A stretch of DNA of 64,000 nucleotides, from positions 39,254-103,253 of the forward strand of contig NZ_WSSB01000008.1 of the NCBI RefSeq assembly GCF_009831765.1, given 5' to 3'. This DNA comes from Craterilacuibacter sinensis (GTDB lineage: Bacteria; Pseudomonadota; Gammaproteobacteria; Burkholderiales; Chromobacteriaceae). Each line of letters begins with the position of its first letter. Within the stretch, counting starts at the first letter, position 1. The notes below the pieces were generated by a model, which was not told the origin of the DNA, ran no database searches, and saw nothing but the letters and a program-made list of their open reading frames with translations. A program made the translations under genes and the position numbers. This document shows, one piece after another, positions 18,801 to 25,699 of this stretch.

Positions 18801-21428
18801 GGTCTTGCCGGTATAGGTGTTGGTACCGGCGAACTGCACCAATCCGCCACCTGAGATGCGCACATCCGCACCGCGCCCCGAGGCATAGGCTGCACCATCG
18901 ATACTGCCTGCGCTGTCGTCAGCAATGCCGCCTTCAAAGCGGATGGTATTGCCCTGCCCCGGGCTCAGCGTGACGCTGCCGCCCTTCATGACAAAAATAT
19001 CGGCTCCGGTAGCCTGGCCAGCTTCACCACCGTTAGTACTGGAACCCGCCACCGCATAGTTGTCACGGAACAGGGCATTGCCGGTAATAGTCAGCGAACC
19101 GCCTTCGCGCACAAAGATCGCCCCGCCGTAGCCGGAACCGCCGCCGCCACCACTACCGTCGCCGCTCGAACCGACCCCGGCGCCAAAACCGGCAGAACCG
19201 CCCTCACCCGCATCGCCTTCCTTGGCAAAACCGGTCGAACCGCCGGCGCCGCCGGCGCCCCCCGAGCCGCCACCGGCACCGAAGCCGCCAGCACCGCCGC
19301 TGCCGCCAGCACCGCCAGCACCGCCTTCAGTTTTCGACAGGCCGCCCGCACCACCATTACCGCCACTGCCGCCACTACCGCCTCCAAAAAACTCGGAGCC
19401 ACTACCGCCACTGCCACCATCGCCACCGTCGCCACCTTTTGCCCGGGTACCATCGTTCAACCCTTTCACCCATTCGGCCGCATTGGCAATTTGGGTGGCA
19501 AGCTCAATCCCCGCAATAACGGACTGTGCAATTTTCGTCGCGCCCGTAGCAAATGAAGGGAATGGTGCATTGGAAAAGGCCGCACCGGCTTCAGACACCG
19601 CATTTGCAAAATCAAGCCCTGCCGTTGCCGTATCCTTGATCAAGGTGTAATTGAAGGCGACACCCTGGCTGCCATCACCACCATCACCACCACGTCCACC
19701 GACACCGTTGCTAGGCGGAGTCTTATTCGCGTTCTGGCCGCTAAAACCAGCCAACCCTTCGCCATCGGTCAGATAAGGCAACACGGAGTTGGCATTATTG
19801 CCGCTTTTCCCATCCGTGCCGGTAGGCCCAGTTGCTTGCAACCCATTGAGCGAGCCACCGGTATTGAGCGGCGAAGTCGCAACAAACCCCTGCACAGGAT
19901 TAGTCAGCGTTTTATCAAAAGTAACGGTATTACCGACAATACTCGTAATCTTTGCCCCGTCAGGAATCCCTTCCCCCGAAACTGTCATCCCCACCTTCAG
20001 ATTTTTAACCTCGCCTAGGGTAATGCTGTTCGTGGTCTGTGCCTTAACCGCCGAAGTCACAATACTAGACTTGTCAGCCAGATCGGCAGTCAGTGGTTTG
20101 CTCAAGGTGACCTGACCGGTCGTTTTGTCGTAGGCGGTCACGGTCGTCCCGGCCGGGATGCCGTCGCCACTAATGACACCACCAACCTGAATCCGGCCAT
20201 CCGGCGCGGCCAGCGTGATGGTATTGGCACCTTGCTTGCCGATTTCCGCCTTACTGGAAAAACTCAGCACGCCGTCGGGCATTTCCTTGCTAAGCGTGAC
20301 CTTGCCGGTTTTTGAGTCGATGGCAGTGACAACCGTCCCATCTGGAATCCCCTCACCCTTCAGAGCCATGCCCACGCTCAAGCCCAGCGAGGCGGCGGCC
20401 AGGATAATGGTTTTACGGTCTGCACCATCCACCACAAACTGCGCGCTATTGAGCTTGGGCGTGCTGATGAACTTCAAGGCGCTCGTACTCAGCGTACCGG
20501 TCACCGGCTTGTTCAGGATCACTTCGGTGATCTTGTTGTCACTGTCGCGTTTGACGTCGGTCACCATCGTGCCGTCGGGAATGCCCACCACGCCCGAGAC
20601 AATCGCTCCCATCTCGATCCGCCCGCCAGCGCCTAGATTCGCCAAAGCCTGTCCGGTAATTCTGGAGCTTTTATCGTCAACTTTTTCAATCGACAGGCTG
20701 CCCGAAACATCCTTGATGGCCTTGTCAGACAGGGTCAGCGCATTGTCCAGCCTGACGGTTTTTCCATCGGCCGAAACCGATGCGACTTTTGCCGTCCCGG
20801 TGGTACCATCCAGCGTCACCAGTTGGCCAACTTTCAGCGGTGTAGCGTTGTCCCCCAGGTTGATGGTCTGGATACTCTTGCCGTCGCTCTCCACCTTGGG
20901 AATGGTATTAAATGCAGAAAATGCCACCACATTGGCTTCGCGCTGCACCAGCGTGATATTGGCGCTTTGCACGCGGACATCCGGCGCGCCGCCACCTGTG
21001 CCGCCTTCGACCACGTTACCGGTAAACTGCACATTGCTCAGGGTAATTGTCTGGCCCTTGTCGACAAAAAGCGCCCCGCCCAAGCCTGCACCACCACCAC
21101 TGCCATCGCCGCCCTTGGTGTGGTAGTTGGTGTAGGTCACATTCTCGGTCTTGGGAGCGGTATTACAAGCTGCGCCGCTCACCCCGAGCATGCAGCCGCC
21201 TTTAGCTGCACCGTCCTGGGTGCTGATGCTTGACCCATTGAAAAATTTATCCAGATCCACGGCCGAAGGCGCGGTAGCCGCCAACACGCCCCCCGAGAGC
21301 AAGGCCGCTGCCACAAACACGGCAGCAGCCCGTGTCGACGCCGGCTTGCCGTGGGTGGTGGCGTGCTCATGGGTGACGATGTAAGCCTGGCGGACAGCCG
21401 ACCAGACGATGCGGTGGGTTTTGTTCAT
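12873..21428 (-). CDS. Giant classical autotransporter adhesin (2851 residues) with five internal tandem repeats
   Basis: The start is ATG 21428, beginning MNKTHRIVWSAVRQAYIVTHEH (ESPR) with AAGGGA about 8 nt upstream; signal cleavage is likely after VLA at residue 50. In order: residues about 190-560 hold five units of 70-75 residues around V/I-x-x-G-x-G-I-P-D-G-T-x-V-T; about 660-775 is a Gly-rich GGSGGAGG tract; about 1231-2071 hold five units of about 170 residues, each with LTGAN...GGLTVK...DTTGGGTL and TVASL phrases (PATR-like beta-helix strands). The beta-barrel occupies about 2510-2851 and ends in Phe. It is probably a long surface fibre for adhesion or aggregation. It is divergent from the kinase gene across 127 nt, and both its promoter module and ESPR resemble those of the neighbouring autotransporters. 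Confidence 0.93.
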   Translation of the reverse strand: MNKTHRIVWSAVRQAYIVTHEHATTHGKPASTRAAAVFVAAALLSGGVLAATAPSAVDLDKFFNGSSISTQDGAAKGGCMLGVSGAACNTAPKTENVTYTNYHTKGGDGSGGGAGLGGALFVDKGQTITLSNVQFTGNVVEGGTGGGAPDVRVQSANITLVQREANVVAFSAFNTIPKVESDGKSIQTINLGDNATPLKVGQLVTLDGTTGTAKVASVSADGKTVRLDNALTLSDKAIKDVSGSLSIEKVDDKSSRITGQALANLGAGGRIEMGAIVSGVVGIPDGTMVTDVKRDSDNKITEVILNKPVTGTLSTSALKFISTPKLNSAQFVVDGADRKTIILAAASLGLSVGMALKGEGIPDGTVVTAIDSKTGKVTLSKEMPDGVLSFSSKAEIGKQGANTITLAAPDGRIQVGGVISGDGIPAGTTVTAYDKTTGQVTLSKPLTADLADKSSIVTSAVKAQTTNSITLGEVKNLKVGMTVSGEGIPDGAKITSIVGNTVTFDKTLTNPVQGFVATSPLNTGGSLNGLQATGPTGTDGKSGNNANSVLPYLTDGEGLAGFSGQNANKTPPSNGVGGRGGDGGDGSQGVAFNYTLIKDTATAGLDFANAVSEAGAAFSNAPFPSFATGATKIAQSVIAGIELATQIANAAEWVKGLNDGTRAKGGDGGDGGSGGSGSEFFGGGSGGSGGNGGAGGLSKTEGGAGGAGGSGGAGGFGAGGGSGGAGGAGGSTGFAKEGDAGEGGSAGFGAGVGSSGDGSGGGGGSGYGGAIFVREGGSLTITGNALFRDNYAVAGSSTNGGEAGQATGADIFVMKGGSVTLSPGQGNTIRFEGGIADDSAGSIDGAAYASGRGADVRISGGGLVQFAGTNTYTGKTIIAGGTLETTLGDGIHSDSNIVFNGTGTTQPNLSAGVLLLSENVTKKVGTIVPGQIAWDGAGGFASGRVEGIQLNFGRTANSADKGQTLQWGSDALKTNSTLVFGSEYGLGSVEWMNAINLNGQTGKVVVFDSQQLVDGKKVDDVAFMRGTISNGKLEVGDNGYTGTLYLTGQNSLTELTVHEGKVLTGDGKTSGKLSATGSTKVTVKDGGSLLLAGAEQLSTLAVDKGGALGTLKGAALTATDISNLGSLMLGDKATMTSLNNGADALLSNMDTVTVSGALVNNGTLLQGQMLSGEGTLVSDNANISAATVTNNKDWGVVGEQRITTTALDGNGKFVLENLTSGGATKKAVLTLDQSGNSAFAGTFTGTGALNKAGSGTLKLTGANTATGGLTVKQGTVDTTGGGTLADSGAITVEKDGTFVAGTVDTVGVVTNSGNYTVNAAQTVASLNNTGTGISTLKANLTSTSTVSNAAGGTIDQQADITADGKLTNDGTLNISGERTITTAGLEGAATGVVNVADKLTLAQKGNSTYAGQINGAGALDKTEAGKLTLTGANGFKGGLTVKAGVIDTTGGGTLFDTGAITIEQGAGFIAGTVDTVGAVTNSGSYQVNAAQTVASLSNTGTGVSTLAANLVSNDTVTNAAGGKIVQQANITATNTVTNDGLIEVTGNRITTSGGYQGSGETNLAEAAKLTIAQDKDSLYSGAFTGKGALDKTGTGKLTLTGANTATGGLTVKKGTVDTTGGGTLADTGAITIEKDGTFIAGTADTVGEVINSGNYQVNAAQTVASLSNTATGVSTLKANLTSTSTVSNAAGGTIDQQADITATGKVSNDGTLNISGDRTITTAGLEGVASGRVNLAQGTDKLTLVQGGDSTYAGQINGAGTLDKTGAGKLTLTGANGFGGGLTVKAGAIDTTGGGTLFDTGAITIGQGASFIAGTLDTVGAVVNSGNYQVNKAQTVASLINTGTGVGTLLADLISKSTVDNQAGGTLKQQANISAIGTVTNNGRIEVTGNRTTTSAGYTGSGVTDLAEAAKLTIAQDQGKDSLYSGIFTGAGALDKTGAGKLTLTGANTATGGLTVKAGTVDTTGGGTLADAGAITVEQGANFIAGTADTVGVVTNSGSYQVNAAQTVASLNNTGTSTLNANLSATGKVSNDGTLNISGDRTISTAGLAGAATGIVNVTDKLTLAQSGDSIYAGKIAGDGTVQKTGAGTLTLNGTAGSFDASNLIVDQGTLALQGAFLLAERVGVTVNSSADKVGTLSLVQGDQRITNLSGAGNVALGNNRLTVLGKSAFTGKVSGTGVLDIREGAFEVKDSLTSSDPNSVFNVGSASGNGSSGTGSSSSAVVTVSKDSTLAFPKVDLQSGSTLAVKENGMVQAGNINLGDKTLLEVATTGQVNTGTGGKLTLSGDKAHLLVQQGASVISPTVTVSAAGSRLDVVGNLQASNLNISTSAQKREDAAILHLGQAGGGVAGAVNAGQTSVSGGVVSGAGKLSGSLSMGKNSWLTPGNSPGKLTVGNLNLQGGSVAEMEVGTSGAGARVAGVHYDQIVVDGNLTISGDAQLQLKSYQGGTLAAGEALQLFAVQPGKVSGQFGSVQNAGVGNALFSLGTGSVVGLDSGGYTGFAGQVIRDDNQRQILGGLMVSDAGGVQQFYGGKLLQRLVAASVAGADTDAIFDRFSPETYASLLDQAKSSALYAAPDVYDDLQKNARGVSASYFSRKQEAGNDAGYQSYDLNSSGLRISYVDQVAGNLTWRGNFTVERNKVGSQYFNADGDGLAAGLQLAKPVFADGNGYLTGRVGFGAQNNDVTRQTNDGKAEVNNLNSSAWLLGLGVAHVGKVADLRLQSAAEVIGYQAKVDALKEQNVGSPSDALSVDAQKQSGAAVQLSASLSGTVTEKLDLSFGGRLIHFDKDGYDLSAQLNTEQQGFSVRAKGLDATQFSLDAGVNYKVTPFDHIAAKVQAFGQGGYQANLTYSRLF
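15215..17735. repeat. Five tandem ~510-bp repeats inside the giant autotransporter gene
   Basis: Equivalent points (codons for the NS/DS-x-Y/F-A/S-G phrase) fall near 17724, 17211, 16703, 16185, 15670 and 15225, giving spacings of about 513, 508, 518, 515 and 445 bp. Two flavours alternate: units with LTGANTATGG and units with LTGANGFxGG. The last unit in gene order is about 70 bp shorter because its central NAAGGTIDQQ-type part is missing. Confidence 0.9.
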
Positions 21429-21512
21429 GCGGTGTTCCCTTGCGATGGATAAAGGTTGGCGGTCTTGATGCAACGCTTACAGCACATCAAGACATCGCCA
21501 TAAAATGACGTG

Positions 21513-21555
21513 ATACTATCAAGACTAACCCATCAAAGAACTTACAAATTCTTAC
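21513..21555 (-). promoter_or_regulatory. Autotransporter/kinase divergent promoter module: GTAAG-N5-GTAAG and -10 TAGTAT
   Basis: In the minus sense GTAAG-AATTT-GTAAG (21541-21555) is followed 22 nt later by TAGTAT (21513-21518). The distal half-site abuts the ATG of the divergent kinase gene, so the kinase mRNA would start inside or upstream of the site. The kinase has no visible Shine-Dalgarno. On the plus strand the same -10 region reads GATACTATC, nearly symmetric, and could serve the kinase promoter as well. Confidence 0.65.
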
Positions 21556-23610
21556 ATGAAACTCTTTTTAGTGGCGGCAGACCAACCACCCCGCAACCTG
21601 CTACTCCAGATCTGCCGCTACCTGCTGTTCGCGCTATGGCTGCTAGCCCCGTGGCTGGCAGTGCAGGCTGAGACGGCACCTGCCCCCATTCATTGGGCGC
21701 AGCTGGCCGACCCGCAAGGGCGGCTGGATATCGAGCAAGCCGCTCGCCAGCGCTACGTCCCCGCCAGCGGCCAGCCGGCACTGGGCTACCGTGCCGGTGC
21801 CACCTGGCTGCGGCTGGAGTTACCCGCCTTACGCGGCGAACACTACGGCTGGCTGGAACTGCGCTCGGCCTTGCTCGACCGTGTGACGTTCTACCAACGC
21901 GATGCCGATGGTCGCTGGCAAGTGCAGCACGCGGGCGACCGGGTACCGATTACCGACCACACGCTGAGCTATCGCCAGCCGGTGTTCCGCGTGAACTGGC
22001 CCGACGGCCAGCCAGTCACGGTTTACCTGAGGCTCGCCAGCAGCAGCACGCTGAGCTTTCCGTGGGCGCTGCACACTCCCTCCTCCTTCATGTCCTCCGC
22101 CGGCCGCGAGCAGTTATTGTTCGGCGTGTTCTACGCCATCCATCTGGTGCTACTGGTGAGCAGTACCTGGTTCTGGCTGCGTACGCGCAGCCTGTCCTTC
22201 GTCCTGTTCGCGCTGTGCGTGCTGGCCAACCTGGTCAGTACCCTGTGCGCCGAAGGCCATGCCTACCAATATCTGCTGCCGGACCGGCCACGGCTGACCG
22301 ACGCGCTTTATGTGGTCAGCTGGTTTATATCGACGCCGCTGGGGGTGGTGTTCGCCTGCCAGTATCTCGGGCTGTATGCCGGGCGCTGGCGCCGCACTGC
22401 ACTGGGTGCGACTTGGCTGGCCGCGGCCATCGCACTATTTGCTGCACCGTGGCTGATCTGGGCCAACGTCAGCGCCTTGCGCCCGGCCTACCTGCTATGG
22501 GCGCTATTCGCCAATCTGCTGTTGCTGTTGGTGTCGCTGTGGCAACGGGTGCAAGGCAACCGTGCTGCAGGGCCGCTATTTCTGGTACAGCTGCTGTTTC
22601 TTGGCGGCATCGGGATGCGGCTGGCGCGCAATATCGGCCTGCTCGAGCCGGGCTTGCTGGCCGATAACGCGCACTACTTGGGAATGATGGCTTTTTTCCT
22701 GATCATGCATTCAGCCATCACCTTGCGCTACACCGACCTGCGCGCCGAGAAGGACGCGGCGCAAGCCGAGGCGCTCAAGGTCGCGCGCGAGGCGGAGAGC
22801 CGGCTGGAACAGGAGGTCGCGGCACGCACGGCCGAACTCAGGGAAGCGATGGAACAGGTGGAGACGGCGCTACTGCTGGAGCGGCATGCACAGCAACAGC
22901 AACAGCAGTTTCTGGCGACGGTGTCGCACGAATTGCGCACACCGCTGGCGGTGATCGATAGCGCAGCGCAAAACCTGATGCTGTCCGAGCCGCAGGACAG
23001 CCCGTCCGACATACGCACGCGCCGTCGCTACGAGAAGATCCTCAACGCCAGCCGGCGGCTGACGCTATTGCTGCAAGACTCCCTGCATGAAAAGCGCTTC
23101 GCACTGTTGCGCCACCGTGCCGCCGCACAAGCCTGCGTGCCCAAGGCACTATTGGAAGACGCGGCGCGGGCCGCGCAAGCACTGTCGGATGAGCATGCCA
23201 TAGAAGTCAACTGCAAGGGCTTGCCGGCACAGTGGTGTTGCGATCCGCAGCTGACCATGCTGGTGCTGCGCACGCTGGCAGACAATGCGGTCAAGTACAC
23301 CCCCGCCGGTTGCCGCATCGTGCTGGGTGGCCGGCAAGAAGGGAACGAACTAGTGCTGGAGATCAGCGACAACGGGCCGGGCATAGACCCGGACGAGCTG
23401 GCGCATGTATTCGAATATGGCTACCGAGGCCGCAGCAGCCGAGCCCAGGCGGGAACCGGCCAGGGCTTGCCGCTGGCGCGGCAGATGCTGGCCTGGCAGG
23501 GTGGTTCGCTGACGCTGAACAACCTGTCTCACGGCGGCTGCCGCGCCACGCTGCGCCTGCCGGCACAGATACCGGCTCAGGCCAGCATCACACACGCCGT
23601 CAGCGCATAA
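21556..23610 (+). CDS. 7TMR-DISM sensor histidine kinase
   Basis: 684 residues. A signal/anchor segment (about 18-38) leads into a periplasmic 7TMR-DISMED2-type domain (about 45-165), a seven-helix membrane domain (about 182-390), a Glu/Ala-rich coiled coil with a poly-Gln stretch (395-452), then the kinase core. The phospho-acceptor is His458 in VSHELRTPL; the N-box Asn is at 577 (LADNAVKYTP), followed by the G1 box DNGPGID and G2 box GTGQGLPLA. All residues needed for an active kinase are present. It is divergent from the giant autotransporter and convergent with an OmpR-family regulator, overlapping its 3' end by 34 bp; that regulator is the obvious partner. The DISM domain suggests sensing of a carbohydrate or other small ligand, which is an inference. 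Confidence 0.93.
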   Translation: MKLFLVAADQPPRNLLLQICRYLLFALWLLAPWLAVQAETAPAPIHWAQLADPQGRLDIEQAARQRYVPASGQPALGYRAGATWLRLELPALRGEHYGWLELRSALLDRVTFYQRDADGRWQVQHAGDRVPITDHTLSYRQPVFRVNWPDGQPVTVYLRLASSSTLSFPWALHTPSSFMSSAGREQLLFGVFYAIHLVLLVSSTWFWLRTRSLSFVLFALCVLANLVSTLCAEGHAYQYLLPDRPRLTDALYVVSWFISTPLGVVFACQYLGLYAGRWRRTALGATWLAAAIALFAAPWLIWANVSALRPAYLLWALFANLLLLLVSLWQRVQGNRAAGPLFLVQLLFLGGIGMRLARNIGLLEPGLLADNAHYLGMMAFFLIMHSAITLRYTDLRAEKDAAQAEALKVAREAESRLEQEVAARTAELREAMEQVETALLLERHAQQQQQQFLATVSHELRTPLAVIDSAAQNLMLSEPQDSPSDIRTRRRYEKILNASRRLTLLLQDSLHEKRFALLRHRAAAQACVPKALLEDAARAAQALSDEHAIEVNCKGLPAQWCCDPQLTMLVLRTLADNAVKYTPAGCRIVLGGRQEGNELVLEISDNGPGIDPDELAHVFEYGYRGRSSRAQAGTGQGLPLARQMLAWQGGSLTLNNLSHGGCRATLRLPAQIPAQASITHAVSA

Positions 23611-24239
23611 CCCTCGCGGTGTACGGTCTTGAGCGGCAGCTCGCTGCCGCATTCTTGCTTGCAACGCTGGCGCAGGCGGCTGACCAGCGTATCGAGGCGG
23701 CGCTGGTCGTAGTCCAGCCAGTCGTAGCCGAAGGCTTCGACGATATCGCGCCGGCTGGCAGCCTCGCCCTGACGCGTAACCAGCAGGCTCAGCAATTGCA
23801 ACTCTGCCACCGACAGGTCAAGCGCACTGCCATCAGGAGCACACAGCTGCCGCTGCGCGCGGTTCAACTGCCACGAACATGGCAACAGACGGCGAGCCAG
23901 CGCGTGCAAGGTGGCATCCAGCTGAAGCAGGTTGACCGGCTTGACCAGATAATGGTCGGCGCCTTGCTGCAAGCCTGCGACCATATTTTGTGTCGTACCC
24001 AGCGCAGTCAACAGCACGACTCCGCACGCCGGATAGTGTTCGCGTAAACAGCTGACGACATCAAAACCGCTGCCGTCAGGCAGCATCACATCGCACACCG
24101 CCATATCGACCTGCGCCAGCAAGGGCAGGCTTTGCGCCACACTGCCGGCTTCCAGCACATCCCAGCCACGCGCGCGCAAAAAATCAGCCAGCTCCTCGCG
24201 CAATTCGGCTTCGTCTTCCAGCAACAGTAATTTGGCCAT
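23577..24239 (-). CDS. OmpR/PhoB-family response regulator
   Basis: 220 residues starting at MAKLLLLEDEAEL (ATG 24239); the open frame extends 24 codons further upstream without family similarity. The receiver domain has the acidic pair (E8/D9), phospho-acceptor Asp50 (VCDVMLPDG), Thr78 and Lys100. A winged-helix DNA-binding domain follows (about 125-215; LSVAELQLLSLLV, RRLDTLVSRLRQR, TVHREGYAL). It is convergent with the histidine kinase, sharing 34 bp at the 3' ends, rather than in an operon with it, so the two must be transcribed separately. OmpR-family members usually bind tandem direct repeats with 10-11 bp period, which matches the GTAAG repeats upstream of the three autotransporters. 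Its own upstream region (24240-24409) is AT-rich around 24331-24372; I could not pick a confident promoter. Confidence 0.92.
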   Translation of the reverse strand: MAKLLLLEDEAELREELADFLRARGWDVLEAGSVAQSLPLLAQVDMAVCDVMLPDGSGFDVVSCLREHYPACGVVLLTALGTTQNMVAGLQQGADHYLVKPVNLLQLDATLHALARRLLPCSWQLNRAQRQLCAPDGSALDLSVAELQLLSLLVTRQGEAASRRDIVEAFGYDWLDYDQRRLDTLVSRLRQRCKQECGSELPLKTVHREGYALTACVMLA

Positions 24240-24409
24240 ACTCAATTCTTGATGATTGCGGGTGGGCTTGCTTCGAGGCCATTTATCCACCCCGGTACGC
24301 GCTGGCCACACAATACAGCAGCACAGGTAAATTAAAACAATATATAAAATATTATATGTGAATTAACATAGACCACAACAATCACGCCAAGACGCCACGC
24401 TTGCCACGC

Positions 24410-24447
24410 AAAAATCCCCGCCGGTCAAAAACGGGCGGGGATTTTTT
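24410..24447 (-). terminator. Terminator downstream of rpoS
   Basis: An 11-bp stem (AAATCCCCGCC / GGCGGGGATTT) with an 11-nt loop has T runs on both sides, so it could work in either direction. It lies 35 nt after the rpoS stop. Confidence 0.9.
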
Positions 24448-24481
24448 CAGCCAGACTACGCAATGTGACAACAATGCCAGC

Positions 24482-25396
24482 TCAGGCCAGCGCCTCTCTA
24501 TCCACGCCATGGTGGCGTAAACGGCGGCGCAGGTGTTCCAGGCCCTCGATCTGGATCTGGCGCACGCGCTCACGGGTCAGGCCCAGTTCGAGGGCCAAGT
24601 CTTCCAGCGTCCTCACCTCCTGCCCGGCCAGGCCGTAACGCCGCTCGACCACGAAGCGCATCTTGGCCGGCAGCTCGCTCATCCAGCCTTCGACATAGCG
24701 GTTCACCTGCTTCAGATGCAGTTGCAACTCGGGCACATCCTGCGACTCGTCGGGAATGGCATCGCCCAGACTGAGTGCAGGGTCATCGCTCAAGGGGGAA
24801 TCCAGCGACAACATGCGCTCGTTCAGATTCATCATCTCGCGCACCATCGCCTCGTCCGCCCCCGCCTCGTCCGCGATCTGGCGATGTGTCGGCTCATAGC
24901 CCAGACGGGCTTCCAGCTTGCGCTGGATGCGCAGATAGCTATTAAGCTGCTTGACGATATGCACCGGCAGACGCACGGTGCGCGACTGGTTGATAATGGC
25001 GCGCTCGATATTTTGCCGCACCCACCAGGTGGCATAAGTAGAAAAACGGAAGCCGCGCTCGGGGTCGAATTTGTCCAGCGCGTGCATCAGCCCCATATTG
25101 CCTTCCTCTATCAGGTCGAGAAACGGCAGACCGCGGTTGGTATAGCGCTTGGCGATATTGACAACCAGGCGCAGATTGCGCGAGATCATCTCCTGGCGGG
25201 CATCAAAATCGCCGGCGACCACGCGCCGGGACAAGGCCAGTTCTTCTGCCGGTTTGAGCAGGGCTTTTTGCCCTATTGTGTTGAGATAGACTTGGATGAT
25301 GTCGGTCACCTCCTCACGCTCGGACTCGACGGCCGCCACATCACCGTGTTCTTCTTCAGAAGCATCCAGTTCCAGCAACTCCAGTTCGTCGTCCAT
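24482..25396 (-). CDS. rpoS: RNA polymerase sigma factor RpoS
   Basis: 304-residue sigma-70-family factor, shorter than RpoD and lacking its long N-terminal region. An acidic N-terminus is followed by region 1.2 ([16 protein letters not shown]), region 2 ([52 protein letters not shown], given here as a landmark only in part: [10 protein letters not shown] to FSTYATWW), region 3 and region 4 ([20 protein letters not shown]). RpoS directs stationary-phase and general stress transcription. The start has a strong GGAGG 4-5 nt upstream. The gene stands alone here; the nlpD often found upstream in other Proteobacteria is absent, and the nap operon starts divergently about 300 bp away. Confidence 0.93.
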   Translation of the reverse strand: MDDELELLELDASEEEHGDVAAVESEREEVTDIIQVYLNTIGQKALLKPAEELALSRRVVAGDFDARQEMISRNLRLVVNIAKRYTNRGLPFLDLIEEGNMGLMHALDKFDPERGFRFSTYATWWVRQNIERAIINQSRTVRLPVHIVKQLNSYLRIQRKLEARLGYEPTHRQIADEAGADEAMVREMMNLNERMLSLDSPLSDDPALSLGDAIPDESQDVPELQLHLKQVNRYVEGWMSELPAKMRFVVERRYGLAGQEVRTLEDLALELGLTRERVRQIQIEGLEHLRRRLRHHGVDREALA

Positions 25397-25462
25397 ATTC
25401 CCTCCTCAGCGGTTTGCCCATCACCAACTGGTGACAGTTCGCCCCCGGCAAAGACAAATCTA

Positions 25463-25490
25463 TTTATACAGCACGCATAAACCATTACAA
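25463..25490 (-). promoter_or_regulatory. Candidate rpoS promoter
   Basis: In the minus sense TTGTAA (25485-25490), 16 nt, TATAAA (25463-25468). The predicted start near 25456 gives a leader of about 60 nt. Of the 303 bases between rpoS and napF (25397-25699), this, the CTAG cluster and the FNR-type box are the only structure I can support. Confidence 0.5.
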
Positions 25491-25569
25491 GTTAATTGTT
25501 CATGACAAGTGACATAATCAAACCCATCAAACCGATAAGCGACATCAGCCCCCCATGTCTACGCCTTTA

Positions 25570-25616
25570 GAACTAGTTCGCCTAGTCCTCACGAACTAGC
25601 CGGATAGCTCCCCTAG
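25570..25616. promoter_or_regulatory. Cluster of four CTAG sites with inverted repeats upstream of nap
   Basis: CTAG occurs at 25573, 25582, 25596 and 25613. GAACTAGTTC (25570-25579) is a perfect palindrome, and CTAGTTCG/CGAACTAG (25573-25580, 25592-25599) form an 8-bp inverted repeat with an 11-nt gap. The cluster lies at about -100 to -56 relative to the inferred nap start. Confidence 0.55.
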
Positions 25617-25623
25617 ACCAGCA

Positions 25624-25665
25624 TTGATGCAAATCAAACTTGGCAAATTTGATAGGTGGTATTTA
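25624..25665 (+). promoter_or_regulatory. FNR-type box and -10 of the nap promoter
   Basis: TTGATGCAAATCAA (25624-25637) is a perfect TTGAT-N4-ATCAA FNR/ANR box. If it acts at the classical -41.5, transcription starts near 25672 and the -10 should be at 25660-25665, where TATTTA is found. This gives a leader of about 28 nt before the chosen napF ATG and argues that the nap-ccm block is induced without oxygen. Confidence 0.8.
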
Positions 25666-25699
25666 CTCCCTATTAAAAATCCTAAGTCCAAGCCTCGAT

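Noticed and set aside
25412..25436. TCACCA-AC-TGGTGA inverted repeat in the rpoS leader region
   Set aside because: Six-base arms with a 2-base centre are easily found by chance and nothing else supports a role.
25640..25699. Longer napF with a TTG start
   Set aside because: It begins 3 bp after the FNR-type box and upstream of the predicted transcript start; the downstream ATG gives the usual NapF N-terminus.
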